Assembly: GCA_009777825.1 (NCBI GenBank)
Contig: WRLA01000014.1
Location: 1 to 51,026, forward strand
Direction: 5' to 3'
DNA from: Bacteroidales bacterium
GTDB taxonomy: Bacteria; Bacteroidota; Bacteroidia; Bacteroidales; WRLA01
Length of the DNA stretch: 51,026 nucleotides
Position 1 is the first letter of the stretch. Each line of letters begins with the position of its first letter. Under the pieces are notes generated by a model, which was not told the DNA's origin, did not search any database, and was given only the letters and a program-made list of their open reading frames with translations. Position numbers and translations under genes: made by a program. This document shows, piece after piece, positions 24,313 through 33,664 of the stretch.

Positions 24313-25103
24313 GGTGTCTTTTGTTGAAAATTTATACAATTTTGTTGATTCTTTTTACAATATCTTGGATTAACCCAAACATAGCCAATGTAAATTTCTT
24401 TCTGAAGTTTTCTTTTTATACTTTTTTTATCTGTTCCCAAAGAAAATATTTCAAGTAATACTTTTTTACCATTATTTTCTCTGACAATACCTTGTACATA
24501 AACAGGTTTATATCCTACAAACCAATTTTGATAATAATACACATCTAATCCTAAAGTATCTCCAAGCAGATAGGTTTCAATCGGAATTATGTCATTTCTG
24601 ACTAATTTTCCATTTTCAAATACCAATTCGATTCTTTTGTCTTTTTCTCCCCCAAAATCTCTGCTAACATAAAAATCATTGCGCTTATATGCAAAATTGT
24701 AACAAAAAAAGTCATAAAGTTTTAATGTGTCAGAATACCAATCTGCTACAACATAGCCATTTAATGTTTTCGGAGTATAAACACTGTTTGTAAAATATTC
24801 GATTATGTTCAATTGGGTTCCTAAAGAGTCTATTTTTTCAATTTCTTTAAGAGTCAAGGTTTCGTCAATAATTTGCCAAGTTGCAACATATCCTCTATAA
24901 CACGCTGTATGAGAGAAAGGGTATCCGTCATAATCGAAAGGCGCTTTTAACGCTCTGTGTTTAACACGCAAATACTCTAATGGGAAGGTTTTCAAGTAAA
25001 TAGTATCTTTCCCAATTATCAACCTGTCCGGAATTTGCTCGGAAGAATATACTGTCGAATAAGCAAGAATAGTTACTGCTAAAATTAAAATAAACCTCTT
25101 CAT
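24309..25103 (-). CDS. Secreted protein of unknown function
   Basis: The protein has 264 residues from the ATG at 25103 (M-K-R-F-I-L-I-L-A-V-T-I); the open frame extends 19 codons upstream into the previous gene. The N-terminus is a signal peptide of about 20 residues ending near V-Y-S-S. The mature part is Tyr/Asp-rich with no motif I recognise. Its stop overlaps the pyridoxamine kinase start by four bases. It follows the repeat membrane protein by 40 bp, and all three genes lie on the minus strand, so they form an operon. Codon use is AT-rich like the repeat protein. Confidence 0.75.
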   Translation of the reverse strand: MKRFILILAVTILAYSTVYSSEQIPDRLIIGKDTIYLKTFPLEYLRVKHRALKAPFDYDGYPFSHTACYRGYVATWQIIDETLTLKEIEKIDSLGTQLNIIEYFTNSVYTPKTLNGYVVADWYSDTLKLYDFFCYNFAYKRNDFYVSRDFGGEKDKRIELVFENGKLVRNDIIPIETYLLGDTLGLDVYYYQNWFVGYKPVYVQGIVRENNGKKVLLEIFSLGTDKKSIKRKLQKEIYIGYVWVNPRYCKKNQQNCINFQQKTP

Positions 25104-25143
25104 TGTCATTATTATTTTAAAATCCATTTTCTTTTTATTTGAT

Positions 25144-28050
25144 TTACTGTTCGTTTTCATCGTACATATCTATCCATCTTGCATGATCGTCATTAAGCAA
25201 ACATGGCTTGCCATCTGTTCCAAAATAAGACACTTCTATTTGATTTTCTTTTTTGTTGTACTTAGCCGTCCTTTTTGCATAGCCATCTTCATTCAAGCAT
25301 GGCTCGCTATTTGTTCCGAAATAAGCAAATTCTATTTGATTTCCTTGTTCATCGTACTTTGCCTTCCATTTTGCATAACCATCTTCTTCGTGAAAATGTA
25401 ATTTATTGTCCGCACCATAATAAGCAAATTCCGTTTTATTTCCATGTTTATCGTATTTAGCCGTCCATTTGGCATAACCCTCTTTTTGATTAAACCACAA
25501 TTTGTCGTCCGTTCCAAAACAAGCCCATTCAATTTGATTCCCTTGCTCATCGTATTTAGCCGTCCATTTGGCATAATCATAATTTTTAATCAAACACAAA
25601 TTGTCGTCCGTCCCAAAATAAGCACATTCAATTTGATTTCCTCGCTCATCGTATTTAATAGTCCATTTAGCGATACCATCTTGGTGCAAACATGGTGTGT
25701 CATCTATTCCAAAATAAGCTTGTTCAATCCGATTACCTCTTTCATCGTATTTAATGGTTTTTTTTGCAAGACCATCTTGGTGTAAACATGGTTCGCCGTC
25801 TGTTCCGAAATAAGCAATTTCAGTTGGATTACCTCTTTCGTTGTATTTAAGCATAACCTTTGCAAAATTACCAGTAATTAGACATGGTTCGCCATCTGTT
25901 CCGAAAAAAGCCCCTTCCGTTAAATTACCTTGTTCGTTGTATTTAGATGTTTTTTTTGCATATTCACCTCTATTCAAACATGGCACATTTCCTGTTAGAA
26001 AATAAGATTCTTCAGTTTTATTGCCTCTTTCGTCATACTCGAATGTTACTACAAAATATGCACTGTCATTTGTTCCAAAACAGGTTATTGTATCTAAATT
26101 ACCTCTTTCGTTGTAATTAAATGCGACCTTTGCAATATTACCAGCAGCCAAACACGGCTTGTTATCTGTTCCCAAAAAAGATTTTTCAATCATATTACCT
26201 CGTATGTCATATTCGGCTGTTTGTTTTGCAAAACCATATTCATTCAAACAGGCTTCATTGTCTGTTCCAAAATAAGCGACTTCACTTATATTGCCTTTGT
26301 TATATTTTACAGTCCGCTTTGCAAAACCAAATTCATTCTGACAGAGTTCGTAGTTTGTTCCTAAATATGCGATTTCAATAGGATTATTTTTTTCATCGTA
26401 CTTATACGTAATCTTTGCAAAATTACCCGTAATCAAGCATGGCAAACTGTCTATTCCGAAATAAGCCTCTTCAGTTGGATTACCTTGTTTGTCATATTTG
26501 ACTGTAACTTTTGCATAATTATCAGTAACCAAACACGGCTTACCATCTGTTCCCCAAAAAGATTGTTCAATTACATTACCTCGTTTGTCGTATTTGGTTG
26601 TTTCTTTCGCAAAACCATATTCATTTGTACACGGTTTATCATATATTCCCAAGAAAGCGGCTTCAATTTCATTTCCTCGTTTATCATATTTTGATATAAC
26701 TTTTGCAAAACCGCCATTAACCAAACACAACTTGCCATTTATTCCAAAATGTTCTATTTTAACTGAATTTTCTTTTTTATTGTATTCAATTTTCTTTTTT
26801 GCGAAACCATTACACGTAAAAGACGGTTCGCCGTTTACTCCCCCAAAAGATTCTTCTATTGTGCGTCCTTTTTCATCGTACTTAGCCGTCCATTTAGCAT
26901 AGCCACATTTATTATAACATGGTTTGCCGTTTGTTCCGTAAAAATTAATTTCTATAATATTTCCATCCTCATTTGCAATATTTGCACAACTTGCCCAGAA
27001 ACTCTCATTTAAAATAAGATTATTATATTCTCCCCGATATTTAACTTCACTAATATTTCCATATTTATCGTATTCGTATTCTTTCTTTGCTACTCCAATT
27101 CTATTTGGTTGATACATTTTGTTGTCATATCCCAAATAGCATATCTCACGGATACGTCCTAAATTATCCAAAATGTATTCAAAGCCATAAATTCCATTAG
27201 CATCGCAAATGTATTCTTTGTTTTCGTTTTTAAATTTCTTGTGAGTTATATACCCCATTTCATCTCGCGTTATTTCAAAAACAGTTATGTTTGCTTTTTG
27301 TTCAAAATAGTTAATCGTTGTATCAATCGAAAAAACTGTATGGGATATCATCAAGCTGACAGAGTCTTCGCCTTTCTTATCCTTACTTATGCGAATATGT
27401 TCATAATCTTTCCCTGCTTCTTTCTCTTCAAAAAAATGGAAAGCAACAGTTTTACCTTGTGCATTTATGAGTTCGATACTATTTAAACGTCTATTTAGTA
27501 TTCCACCATATTTTAGTTTCTGTATCGCAGGGCGGTCGGTATATTCAGGGTTATTATGTTCCATCGGCATTCCGTCCGAATTGGCATATACAACTCTACG
27601 GAGTTTCAACCGCGATTTTTCAAAGCGATAATGAGAGTACCGTTTACTTACTTCCGATTTTTTGAGTTCAATAATGCCTGTTGGTATTCCATTTTTGTCA
27701 ACATAATCGGCGTAATATTCTTTCTTTGTGCGGAAATATTCAGAAGCAAGAAATATTACAAATAAAATAACATAGAAAGATATTGCAATAAAAAAGTTTT
27801 TTTTATTTTCGAGTTTTTTTATTTTTTTTATCTTTTCTAAAAGAATTTCTCGTGTGGTTTTTATTAGTATTCCCAGTAGACTACAAATAAAAATTATAGT
27901 CCAAATGATATAAAATATATCACATTCTCTAATCCAACCTGCTATCAAAGGAGAGAAATAAACAAGAATAGCAGCAAGTATACTTGTCAATACACCAATT
28001 ATTATATTGGCTATTATATTGGCTTTCTGATTTCTAATTTCATTAATCAT
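25144..28050 (-). CDS. Membrane protein with about 19 YD-like 32-residue repeats
   Basis: The protein has 968 residues. Three hydrophobic segments (about 12-35, 44-66, 86-108) are followed by a 240-residue linker and then about 19 repeats of 32 residues (from about residue 355 to the end). The consensus is Y-D-E-x-G-N-x-I-E-x-A-Y-F-G-T-D-G-K-P-C-L, then x-x-x-G-Y-A-K-x-T-x-K. The pattern resembles YD/RHS-type and related beta repeats that form extended or shell-like structures. The repeats probably face the periplasm, anchored in the inner membrane. Units 8 and 10 are shortened. No function is known. The three-gene operon ends with a pyridoxamine kinase. Confidence 0.8.
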   Translation of the reverse strand: MINEIRNQKANIIANIIIGVLTSILAAILVYFSPLIAGWIRECDIFYIIWTIIFICSLLGILIKTTREILLEKIKKIKKLENKKNFFIAISFYVILFVIFLASEYFRTKKEYYADYVDKNGIPTGIIELKKSEVSKRYSHYRFEKSRLKLRRVVYANSDGMPMEHNNPEYTDRPAIQKLKYGGILNRRLNSIELINAQGKTVAFHFFEEKEAGKDYEHIRISKDKKGEDSVSLMISHTVFSIDTTINYFEQKANITVFEITRDEMGYITHKKFKNENKEYICDANGIYGFEYILDNLGRIREICYLGYDNKMYQPNRIGVAKKEYEYDKYGNISEVKYRGEYNNLILNESFWASCANIANEDGNIIEINFYGTNGKPCYNKCGYAKWTAKYDEKGRTIEESFGGVNGEPSFTCNGFAKKKIEYNKKENSVKIEHFGINGKLCLVNGGFAKVISKYDKRGNEIEAAFLGIYDKPCTNEYGFAKETTKYDKRGNVIEQSFWGTDGKPCLVTDNYAKVTVKYDKQGNPTEEAYFGIDSLPCLITGNFAKITYKYDEKNNPIEIAYLGTNYELCQNEFGFAKRTVKYNKGNISEVAYFGTDNEACLNEYGFAKQTAEYDIRGNMIEKSFLGTDNKPCLAAGNIAKVAFNYNERGNLDTITCFGTNDSAYFVVTFEYDERGNKTEESYFLTGNVPCLNRGEYAKKTSKYNEQGNLTEGAFFGTDGEPCLITGNFAKVMLKYNERGNPTEIAYFGTDGEPCLHQDGLAKKTIKYDERGNRIEQAYFGIDDTPCLHQDGIAKWTIKYDERGNQIECAYFGTDDNLCLIKNYDYAKWTAKYDEQGNQIEWACFGTDDKLWFNQKEGYAKWTAKYDKHGNKTEFAYYGADNKLHFHEEDGYAKWKAKYDEQGNQIEFAYFGTNSEPCLNEDGYAKRTAKYNKKENQIEVSYFGTDGKPCLLNDDHARWIDMYDENEQ

Positions 28051-28294
28051 ATCTTTTTTACATTAACTTCTTCTGTTTTGTTTAACTCGTTCTTTGTCTT
28101 TATCAATTTCTTTATCATTCTGTCAATTTATGCGATGTCGTCTCACGGGTGGCTTACAACATGTCAATATGTGAGACAGTGTCTCACCAATTTGTCCGGA
28201 CAGTGTTTGGGCTTTTGTAGATTTGTGCAACAGTGTCGCACAAATTGGATAAACAAAGTAAAACTTTCTCATTCTCTTATTATTTGTTTCCATT

Positions 28295-30355
28295 TCACAA
28301 CTTAATAATGATTTGTGCCTTAACATCCGTCTTATTATTCCCATATATCTCTTCTCCGCCGGAGCCGATGGTGTTTTTGTCGGAATAGAAGGTGTTGGCG
28401 ATGCGTAGCCAGGCGGTGATGTTTTCGGTTATTTTGTAGGAACAGAGCAGGTAAACGCGGTTTCCTTTATAGTAGTAAGCCGGCACGGAGAAGGTGTAGA
28501 GGAGGTCGTTTTCGTAGGCGTAGAAGCGATCGTCGTAACTGTCGGTGTTGAACCAGGCGTAGCGGAGGGCGGTCGTGAAGCGGCTGTTGGAGGAGCGATA
28601 GACAAAGTCCTGATACATCATAAAGCCGCTCGTGTTCTCTTTGCTTTCTCTTTGATTATGATTGTATTCCGCACGTGTTTTCAGGACGATATTTTTGGAA
28701 ACGGTGAAGTCACCTTGCCAGCGGATGTTGTTTTTGGTTCGGGGTGCTGTCTGTTTGATGGTGTCGCTGCTCTCGCCGTATTCGCGGGTGGTGTTGCGGT
28801 AGCGCAGGTACATGGTAACTACGCGGTTCGGGTTGTATGTCAATTGCAGCGAGTAGTCGTTTCCGCGCGTGGGGGCGTAGATTTGGTATTTCATGTAGGG
28901 GAAACGGTAGGTGTCGGCGTAGCCGGAAAGGGTGAACTTGGAACTGATGATGGTGTTGAATCCCGCAAAGACGCCGGTTTCGTTGACATTGTTGGAATTG
29001 ACGCCGAAGGCGCTGGAGAAGAAGTTGACATAATCTTTCTCGTAATGGCGCACCGACAGCGAGGCTTCGAAGCGCGAGGCGAGATGCGCCTTCACGCCGC
29101 CGATGCCGGCAAATCCGCCTTGACTGCTGTATGCCCCTTCGCCAAAAACCTCAAACTTACGGTAAATCCAGACGAAGTCCACGCCTGCGTTGGAGAGCGA
29201 TTTTCCCGAAAAGGCGTAGAGGTTATAGGGTCGGTCGTCAGGTTCTCTGGGGACGTCCCATTGGGCGCTGAAGCCGGTGGCGCCGACGCGCAGGTTGTAG
29301 CCGCGCCATTCGTAGCGTCCGCCCACAACGGTTTGATTGATAACGTTTTTCTTGGCTATTTCGTTGGCGGTTCGGTGCATTCCGTCGTCGGAGAAGGAGG
29401 TGAAATAACTCATGTCTTCGTCGTCTAACGAAATGCTGGCGTCCCGTTTCGAGTAGGAGGCGAAGCCGGTGATGTAGTGTCGTTTAAATTTTAAGGTGGC
29501 GGCGGCTCCGCGGAAAAACAGGTTTTCGTTGGCAGAGGTGCTGGGCGAGATGCCGTTTGGAGAGCGTTTGATGTTGACGCCGTCGGAAGGTCGTCCGAAG
29601 GAGTAGGTTGACCACATCGTCAGTCCCTGTCCGAAGGTGAGGTGATAGTCGCCCACAGCCAATTTGTCGAGGACGTGGTTTTTGTTGTTTATAAAAAAGT
29701 GGACGGAATAAAAGTCGAAACCGTAGGGATTGTTGCCTTTGAAAAACTCTTCGCCTGCGTCTTTTTCGGAGGTAAAGCCGAAACTGACCTGATCTTTGTA
29801 CTTAAAACGATAGCGCAGGTAGTACTTATTGGGATCTCCCGCATATTTCAACGACTTGGCGATGGAGTCGTCCATATAGCCGCGCTGTTCCTGTAACACG
29901 CGCTGATAACGCCCGATGATTTGCTGTTTTCCTCTGGTGAAAACGTCTTTTACGGTCGTTTTGCGGAAAACAGGCGCTTTTTCCAACGAGATGAAAGGGA
30001 TGATTAAGTCCACCTCCTCTGCGGTAAGTCCTTCAATGCCATACAGTTCGTTGGTCGAAAGGAAACTGCCGTAGGTATAGGTGTAGGCGATGATTTTGTG
30101 GATTTTCATTTCGTCGAGGAAGAAGAGTCGCGACAACTCTTCAAGGTCGGAACTGTTGATATAGACAGGGTTTTGTTGCAGATTTTCGATGGCGTCAATG
30201 ATTTCGCTCAGGTCAATTTGGGCGTCTTCTTCATTGTCGGAGAAGAGGTCTTCGATGCGCTCTGCCAGCATGTCCCGTTCTTCTTGTGGGATGGTTTGCG
30301 AAAAAACCGACATGGCGATGAAGAGGAAGAACACACATTGTACGCAGCGTCTCAT
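28295..30355 (-). CDS. Helix-hairpin-helix protein with outer-membrane beta-barrel-like region
   Basis: The protein has 686 residues. A signal peptide (1-20) precedes an N-terminal region with ComEA-like helix-hairpin-helix units (about 45-125: N-P-V-Y-I-N-S-S-D-L-E-E-L-S, then I-E-G-L-T-A-E-E-V). About 500 residues of alternating, aromatic-rich strands end in a C-terminal beta strand (K-A-Q-I-I-I-K-L), as expected of an outer-membrane barrel. Proteins of this type are common in Bacteroidota and uncharacterised; DNA handling at the surface is only a guess from the HhH. Its start overlaps the stop of the PorV-like gene by 4 bp, so the pair are co-translated. Confidence 0.8.
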   Translation of the reverse strand: MRRCVQCVFFLFIAMSVFSQTIPQEERDMLAERIEDLFSDNEEDAQIDLSEIIDAIENLQQNPVYINSSDLEELSRLFFLDEMKIHKIIAYTYTYGSFLSTNELYGIEGLTAEEVDLIIPFISLEKAPVFRKTTVKDVFTRGKQQIIGRYQRVLQEQRGYMDDSIAKSLKYAGDPNKYYLRYRFKYKDQVSFGFTSEKDAGEEFFKGNNPYGFDFYSVHFFINNKNHVLDKLAVGDYHLTFGQGLTMWSTYSFGRPSDGVNIKRSPNGISPSTSANENLFFRGAAATLKFKRHYITGFASYSKRDASISLDDEDMSYFTSFSDDGMHRTANEIAKKNVINQTVVGGRYEWRGYNLRVGATGFSAQWDVPREPDDRPYNLYAFSGKSLSNAGVDFVWIYRKFEVFGEGAYSSQGGFAGIGGVKAHLASRFEASLSVRHYEKDYVNFFSSAFGVNSNNVNETGVFAGFNTIISSKFTLSGYADTYRFPYMKYQIYAPTRGNDYSLQLTYNPNRVVTMYLRYRNTTREYGESSDTIKQTAPRTKNNIRWQGDFTVSKNIVLKTRAEYNHNQRESKENTSGFMMYQDFVYRSSNSRFTTALRYAWFNTDSYDDRFYAYENDLLYTFSVPAYYYKGNRVYLLCSYKITENITAWLRIANTFYSDKNTIGSGGEEIYGNNKTDVKAQIIIKL

Positions 30356-31182
30356 TGCTTGTATTTATTAAATTGGTAAGAGACTGATACGTGGGTGGAC
30401 CATCCGAGCGTCATGTCCCACGTTGGGGTTAAATCGAGGGAGAAGTCTTTGAGGTTCAATCCGACGCCGAAATCCCACAACTGCGGGGCTGAAGAAAATC
30501 CGGTGCGTATAGAGATGATTTTCAACGGGGTGTACTCCACTCCGAGTTTGATGTTCTCTTTTTCGTTGGTTTGCATCTCTACCTCTGCCGCTATAAGGAC
30601 TTCCTTAACGGGAAACCATCCCAACCCTACGCGATAACACGCCGGAATGATGGCATAATCGTTGTACTTCACACCCACCGGATTGAAAACATGCGCCCCC
30701 ACCGAGAGGTTTTTGGTAACTTGTCCCATGATAGACAACTCGAAAGAGACGTTGTCTTTATTTTTCAAATCGTTATAGCCGCCCTGTCCGAAGTGCAGAT
30801 AATCAAGTTGTACGGCGGCGGCGAAAGATTTCCCGAAACGCTGGGCGTAGGAGAGTCCGGCGTTGATTTCGTTGTGATAGGCGTGTCCGAAGTAATTAGC
30901 GGTAACGCCAAAAGCGCCGCTTTTGATGGGCATGGTCGCCACTATGGATTTGGTACTCAGTTGTTCGAGGAAGTAGGCATTGGTGAAATAAACGCCCGCC
31001 GCCGGCAACTGAAAGAAAGCCATCCCCGCCTGATTATTACTCGCCGACCACAAGTCGGACACCCCCACCGAAGCGCCGCCCAAACCCGCCTGCCGCGCCC
31101 CCGAAGGTCGCCACGGATTGCTGCACAACACCACGAAAGGCACGCAAAAAACACAAAAAACAGTGATTAAAATAGGTTTCAT
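30352..31182 (-). CDS. PorV/PorQ-like outer-membrane protein
   Basis: The protein has 276 residues. It has a signal peptide (1-22), then the A-R-Q-A-G-L-G-G-A-S-V-G-V-S-D motif near residue 29 that marks the FadL-like PorV/PorQ family, then beta strands through to the C-terminus (V-S-V-S-Y-Q-F). PorV and PorQ act in the type IX secretion pathway as outer-membrane shuttle or attachment proteins; whether this paralog does so is unknown. A T9SS cargo is encoded at 35719. It is the first gene of a two-gene minus-strand operon. Confidence 0.75.
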   Translation of the reverse strand: MKPILITVFCVFCVPFVVLCSNPWRPSGARQAGLGGASVGVSDLWSASNNQAGMAFFQLPAAGVYFTNAYFLEQLSTKSIVATMPIKSGAFGVTANYFGHAYHNEINAGLSYAQRFGKSFAAAVQLDYLHFGQGGYNDLKNKDNVSFELSIMGQVTKNLSVGAHVFNPVGVKYNDYAIIPACYRVGLGWFPVKEVLIAAEVEMQTNEKENIKLGVEYTPLKIISIRTGFSSAPQLWDFGVGLNLKDFSLDLTPTWDMTLGWSTHVSVSYQFNKYKQ

Positions 31183-31280
31183 AGATACTGTTTTAAAGGG
31201 GGTAAAGGTACAAATTTTTTATGATACTAAAAATAAACCCTCAAAAGAACCGTTTTTATATCCAATTAAAAAATAAAATT

Positions 31281-31466
31281 ATGCCCCGTTTGCTCAAAAC
31301 CATTCTTTTTGTATGCGTCTGTTTATTGTTCGCATCGTCCTGTAAAACAAATCATTACGGTGCGAAAAAGTACAAACACAAAAGACACAAGAAAAACTGC
31401 AACTGCCCGAAATTTTCCCATCAGGAGCCATGCCTTGAACGCACTTACATCCTCCAAACCACTTAG
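31281..31466 (+). CDS. Small basic lipoprotein
   Basis: The protein has 61 residues from the ATG at 31281 (M-P-R-L-L-K-T-I-L-F); the frame is open 20 codons upstream but without a signal. The signal sequence ends in a lipobox (F-A-S-S-C, Cys21). The mature part is very basic (K-Y-K-H-K-R-H-K-K) with N-C-N-C-P-K. It is 4 bp from the SprT-like gene, a pairing I believe is conserved in Bacteroidales. The function is unknown. Confidence 0.7.
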   Translation: MPRLLKTILFVCVCLLFASSCKTNHYGAKKYKHKRHKKNCNCPKFSHQEPCLERTYILQTT

Positions 31467-31470
31467 ATAG

Positions 31471-32064
31471 ATGAAAAACGAACTCGCCGAATTTCTTCCC
31501 GCCGGAGCCATAGACTTCGTCTTTCCTTTTTTGGATAGCAACCGCGTTCATCTGAAAGTTACCGGACAGCGGGCGACCAAACACGGCGACTACCGTCCTC
31601 CCGTCAACTATCCTAACCACCGCATCAGCATCAACGGCTCGCTGAATCCGTACTCTTTCCTCATCACATTAGTACACGAGATGGCTCACTTGGAAGCATG
31701 GAAGAAGAACAAATCCATCCGCGAGCCGCACGGTCGCTTGTGGAAAACCACTTTCGCCGCCATGATGACGCCCATGCTCGACAACGACATCTTCCCGCCG
31801 GACTTGAAACAGGCGCTACGCTCCCACCTGCAAAATCCCAGAGCCTCCACCGGAGATAAAAACCTGACCGTCATCCTGCAACGCTACGACCGGAAAAAAT
31901 CAATCCTGCTACAGGAAATTCCCGTCGATGCCCTTTTCGCCCTCAACGGACGCATCTTCAAAAAACTCGAAAAACTGCGCACACATTACCAATGCCAATG
32001 TCAGCACACTAAACGGATGTACCGCGTGAACGGGCTGGCAGAGGTGGCGCCGGTGCAGGGATAA
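31471..32064 (+). CDS. SprT-like zinc metalloprotease domain protein
   Basis: The protein has 197 residues. The metalloprotease motif H-E-M-A-H (near residue 69), with a later E-P-H-G-R-L-W-K, places it in the SprT/Spartan zincin group. The C-terminus has a C-x-C-x-H zinc-ribbon-like half (H-Y-Q-C-Q-C-Q-H). Eukaryotic Spartan degrades DNA-protein crosslinks; the bacterial role is not established. It is preceded by a small lipoprotein gene. Confidence 0.88.
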   Translation: MKNELAEFLPAGAIDFVFPFLDSNRVHLKVTGQRATKHGDYRPPVNYPNHRISINGSLNPYSFLITLVHEMAHLEAWKKNKSIREPHGRLWKTTFAAMMTPMLDNDIFPPDLKQALRSHLQNPRASTGDKNLTVILQRYDRKKSILLQEIPVDALFALNGRIFKKLEKLRTHYQCQCQHTKRMYRVNGLAEVAPVQG

Positions 32065-32302
32065 GATTTATTTTATTTTTTTTCTTTTCATATTAAAAAA
32101 GTCGTACACTTGCGCCCTCTTATTATAACCCACATTGCAGCCCCTCCCTCCGTAATACACTGAAAATTCCGATAAAAGTGGCATTTTTAGCCCCAAAGGG
32201 AAAGTTTTTTTTATGCTATATTTTCGTAAAGCGTTGATATTGAGCATAATTATTTTTTGGAAGTGCTTTGTAGTGCGAAAATGTCATTGATTATCAATGG
32301 AA

Positions 32303-32560
32303 TAAGTAGTATTTTTGCAGCATGTTTTTCAGGGCAGATATGAAGACGGATTTGCAGACAGGAAAGATGCAAATTTATTACCGTTTGGTTGAGAGTTATC
32401 GGGACATACTCGGTAACACGCGCAGTCGCACAATTTTGTCCGTAGGTCGTTTGGATGGGATAAAAGCGGAGCAGTTGTGGGCGATAGCCGACGGACTGAA
32501 TGCGCGTTATCGTGGCGAAGCGATTTTGTTTCCCGAAGAAGTATCACATTGGCAACTTTA
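32303..32560 (+). pseudogene. Transposase 5' remnant with its promoter (IS4/IS1634-like)
   Basis: TATTTTTG at 32309-32316 is followed by an ATG at 32322. The frame reads M-F-F-R-A-D-M-K, then Y-Y-R-L-V-E-S-Y-R-D, T-I-L-S-V-G-R-L-D-G and L-N-A-R-Y-R-G, an N-terminal domain typical of large IS4-superfamily transposases. Homology stops near 32550, where the sequence becomes antisense to another transposase. No catalytic domain remains. The promoter and start are nearly identical to the footprint at 562-607. Confidence 0.75.
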
Positions 32561-32808
32561 TTGTTCGGAATCTGTTCCAGCGTCGGACGGAAATGCTGCT
32601 GAAGGTCTTCCGCACATTCGCCCCCACTGAAAAAAAGATTGAAAAAGTTGCGAAAAAGATTACTGTAAGAATATCCGCAACTCGAAGAACGAATTCCTAA
32701 TTGATTATCAATGAGTTTCCCTAATCCAGAACGGGAAAATTCATCGTTCACCCAAAAAACTCCTGCGAATGGAGTTGTGCTTTTAAAAATTTTGCGTATC
32801 TTTGCCAT
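32560..32808 (-). pseudogene. IS1380-type transposase 5' remnant
   Basis: On the minus strand, from the ATG at 32808, the frame reads M-A-K-I-R-K-I, then T-P-F-A-G-V-F-W-V-N-D-E-F, L-I-D-N-Q-L-G and F-F-S-G-G-E-C-A-E-D-L, the conserved start of IS1380-family transposases (normally about 430 residues). Family likeness ends after I-P-N-N-K-V-A; the downstream frame is antisense to the other transposase remnant. The two fragments face each other head-on. Confidence 0.8.
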
Positions 32809-32853
32809 ATCCGTTAATAACTGCTTGCGGATTTAAGGAAACAATAAAAATCG

Positions 32854-33127
32854 TATCTTTGCACTATATAAAAAAACAAAAAGTTTTCAACTTTTCCACT
32901 CTTTTTTCCGTTAAAACCTTTCACTTCATCGTTAAAAACTTTTCCATCATCATCTATCGAAAAAACTTTTCAACTTCTTTTCATCCTTGTTTTCAAAAGA
33001 CCATCAACAATTTTTTAGAAATTTCAATCCTTTGGTACAGCAAGTTACACCGTTATCAACACTTATCAACAAACATAATCATTATATTCTGTTTTTTTTT
33101 TTTAACAAAAATAAAAGAAACGTGTTG
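32854..33127. other. Gene-free AT-rich stretch with DnaA-box-like sites (possible origin element)
   Basis: No gene is present. A promoter box TATCTTTG lies at 32854-32861. Repeated DnaA-box-like 9-mers follow: TTTTCAACT (32884, 32967), TTTTCCACT (32892), TTTTCCATC (32940), and two TTATCAACA (33053 and 33063) spaced exactly 10 bp. Each is one or two changes from TTATCCACA or TTTTCCACA. A run of 13 T (33092 onward) and AT-rich sequence come next, as in a DNA-unwinding element. This is suggestive of an origin; low-complexity chance is the alternative. Confidence 0.35.
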
Positions 33128-33402
33128 TTAAAAACTAAATTTCAGAAAAGACAGGACGACATTGAGAATTATTTCGGCAATCAGTATTACGGCAATGAAC
33201 AACAAGACGCATTTTGCACCTTTTAGATTGGTTGATACCTTGTTATGCTTTGAACTAATTTTATCGAAATTCCATAAAACACCGTGTTGCTGAAATAGCC
33301 TAAAACGGTTGTTAAACAAAGAATTACAATACCGATGCCGAAAGCTCTCCATCCGGCGATTTTTTCAAAAGGATTCCAAATCCATCTCCATTTTTTACTC
33401 AT
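33128..33402 (-). pseudogene. YIP1-family membrane protein with internal deletion
   Basis: From an ATG at 33402, inside the end of the DUF2089 gene, the minus strand reads M-S-K-K-W-R-W-I-W-N-P-F-E-K-I-A-G-W, then a membrane helix to G-Y-F-S-N, and stops near 33220. In the next frame, 33128-33240 reads K-V-S-T-N-L-K-G-A-K and then L-F-I-A-V-I-L-I-A-E-I-I, the usual C-terminus of these proteins. About 130 middle residues are missing. DUF2089 plus a YIP1-like protein is, to my knowledge, a recurring pair in Bacteroidota. Confidence 0.65.
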
Positions 33403-33664
33403 GATGCTCTAATTTTTTAATTTTTTCAATAATTTCATCCAATAAATTCCGTACGGAAGGATAGCTTAAACTTAGTTGCTTAGCCATTTCTTTCAGACTT
33501 CCACTGTTTTTAACAAAACTCAGAACAAAATTTTGTTCCTCCACAGACAATTCTGCCAAAATTGGCAACTTAAAACGACCGTGAACCTCGGTTGAACAAC
33601 CTTCGCACAGCATCTCCTTTACGATAAGAGAAGTTTGACAACTCGGACAATGACATGGTAACAT
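33395..33664 (-). CDS. DUF2089 domain protein
   Basis: The protein has 89 residues. It has an N-terminal zinc ribbon (C-H-C-P-S-C at 4-9 and C-E-G-C at 19-22) and a C-terminal helix-turn-helix-like region (S-L-K-E-M-A-K-Q-L-S-L-S-Y-P-S-V-R-N-L-L). It matches DUF2089, a presumed small DNA-binding regulator. The stop overlaps the start of the YIP1-like gene. The partner gene is broken, so this regulator may have lost its target or be decaying. Confidence 0.85.
   Translation of the reverse strand: MLPCHCPSCQTSLIVKEMLCEGCSTEVHGRFKLPILAELSVEEQNFVLSFVKNSGSLKEMAKQLSLSYPSVRNLLDEIIEKIKKLEHHE

Noticed and set aside
25144..28050. Many 60-110 codon frames on the plus strand opposite the repeat protein
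   Set aside because: They recur with the 96-bp period of the repeats, so they are shadows of the repeated coding sequence.
32329..32560. C-terminal half of the minus-strand 159-codon frame
   Set aside because: It is antisense to the plus-strand transposase remnant and loses IS1380 likeness near 32560.
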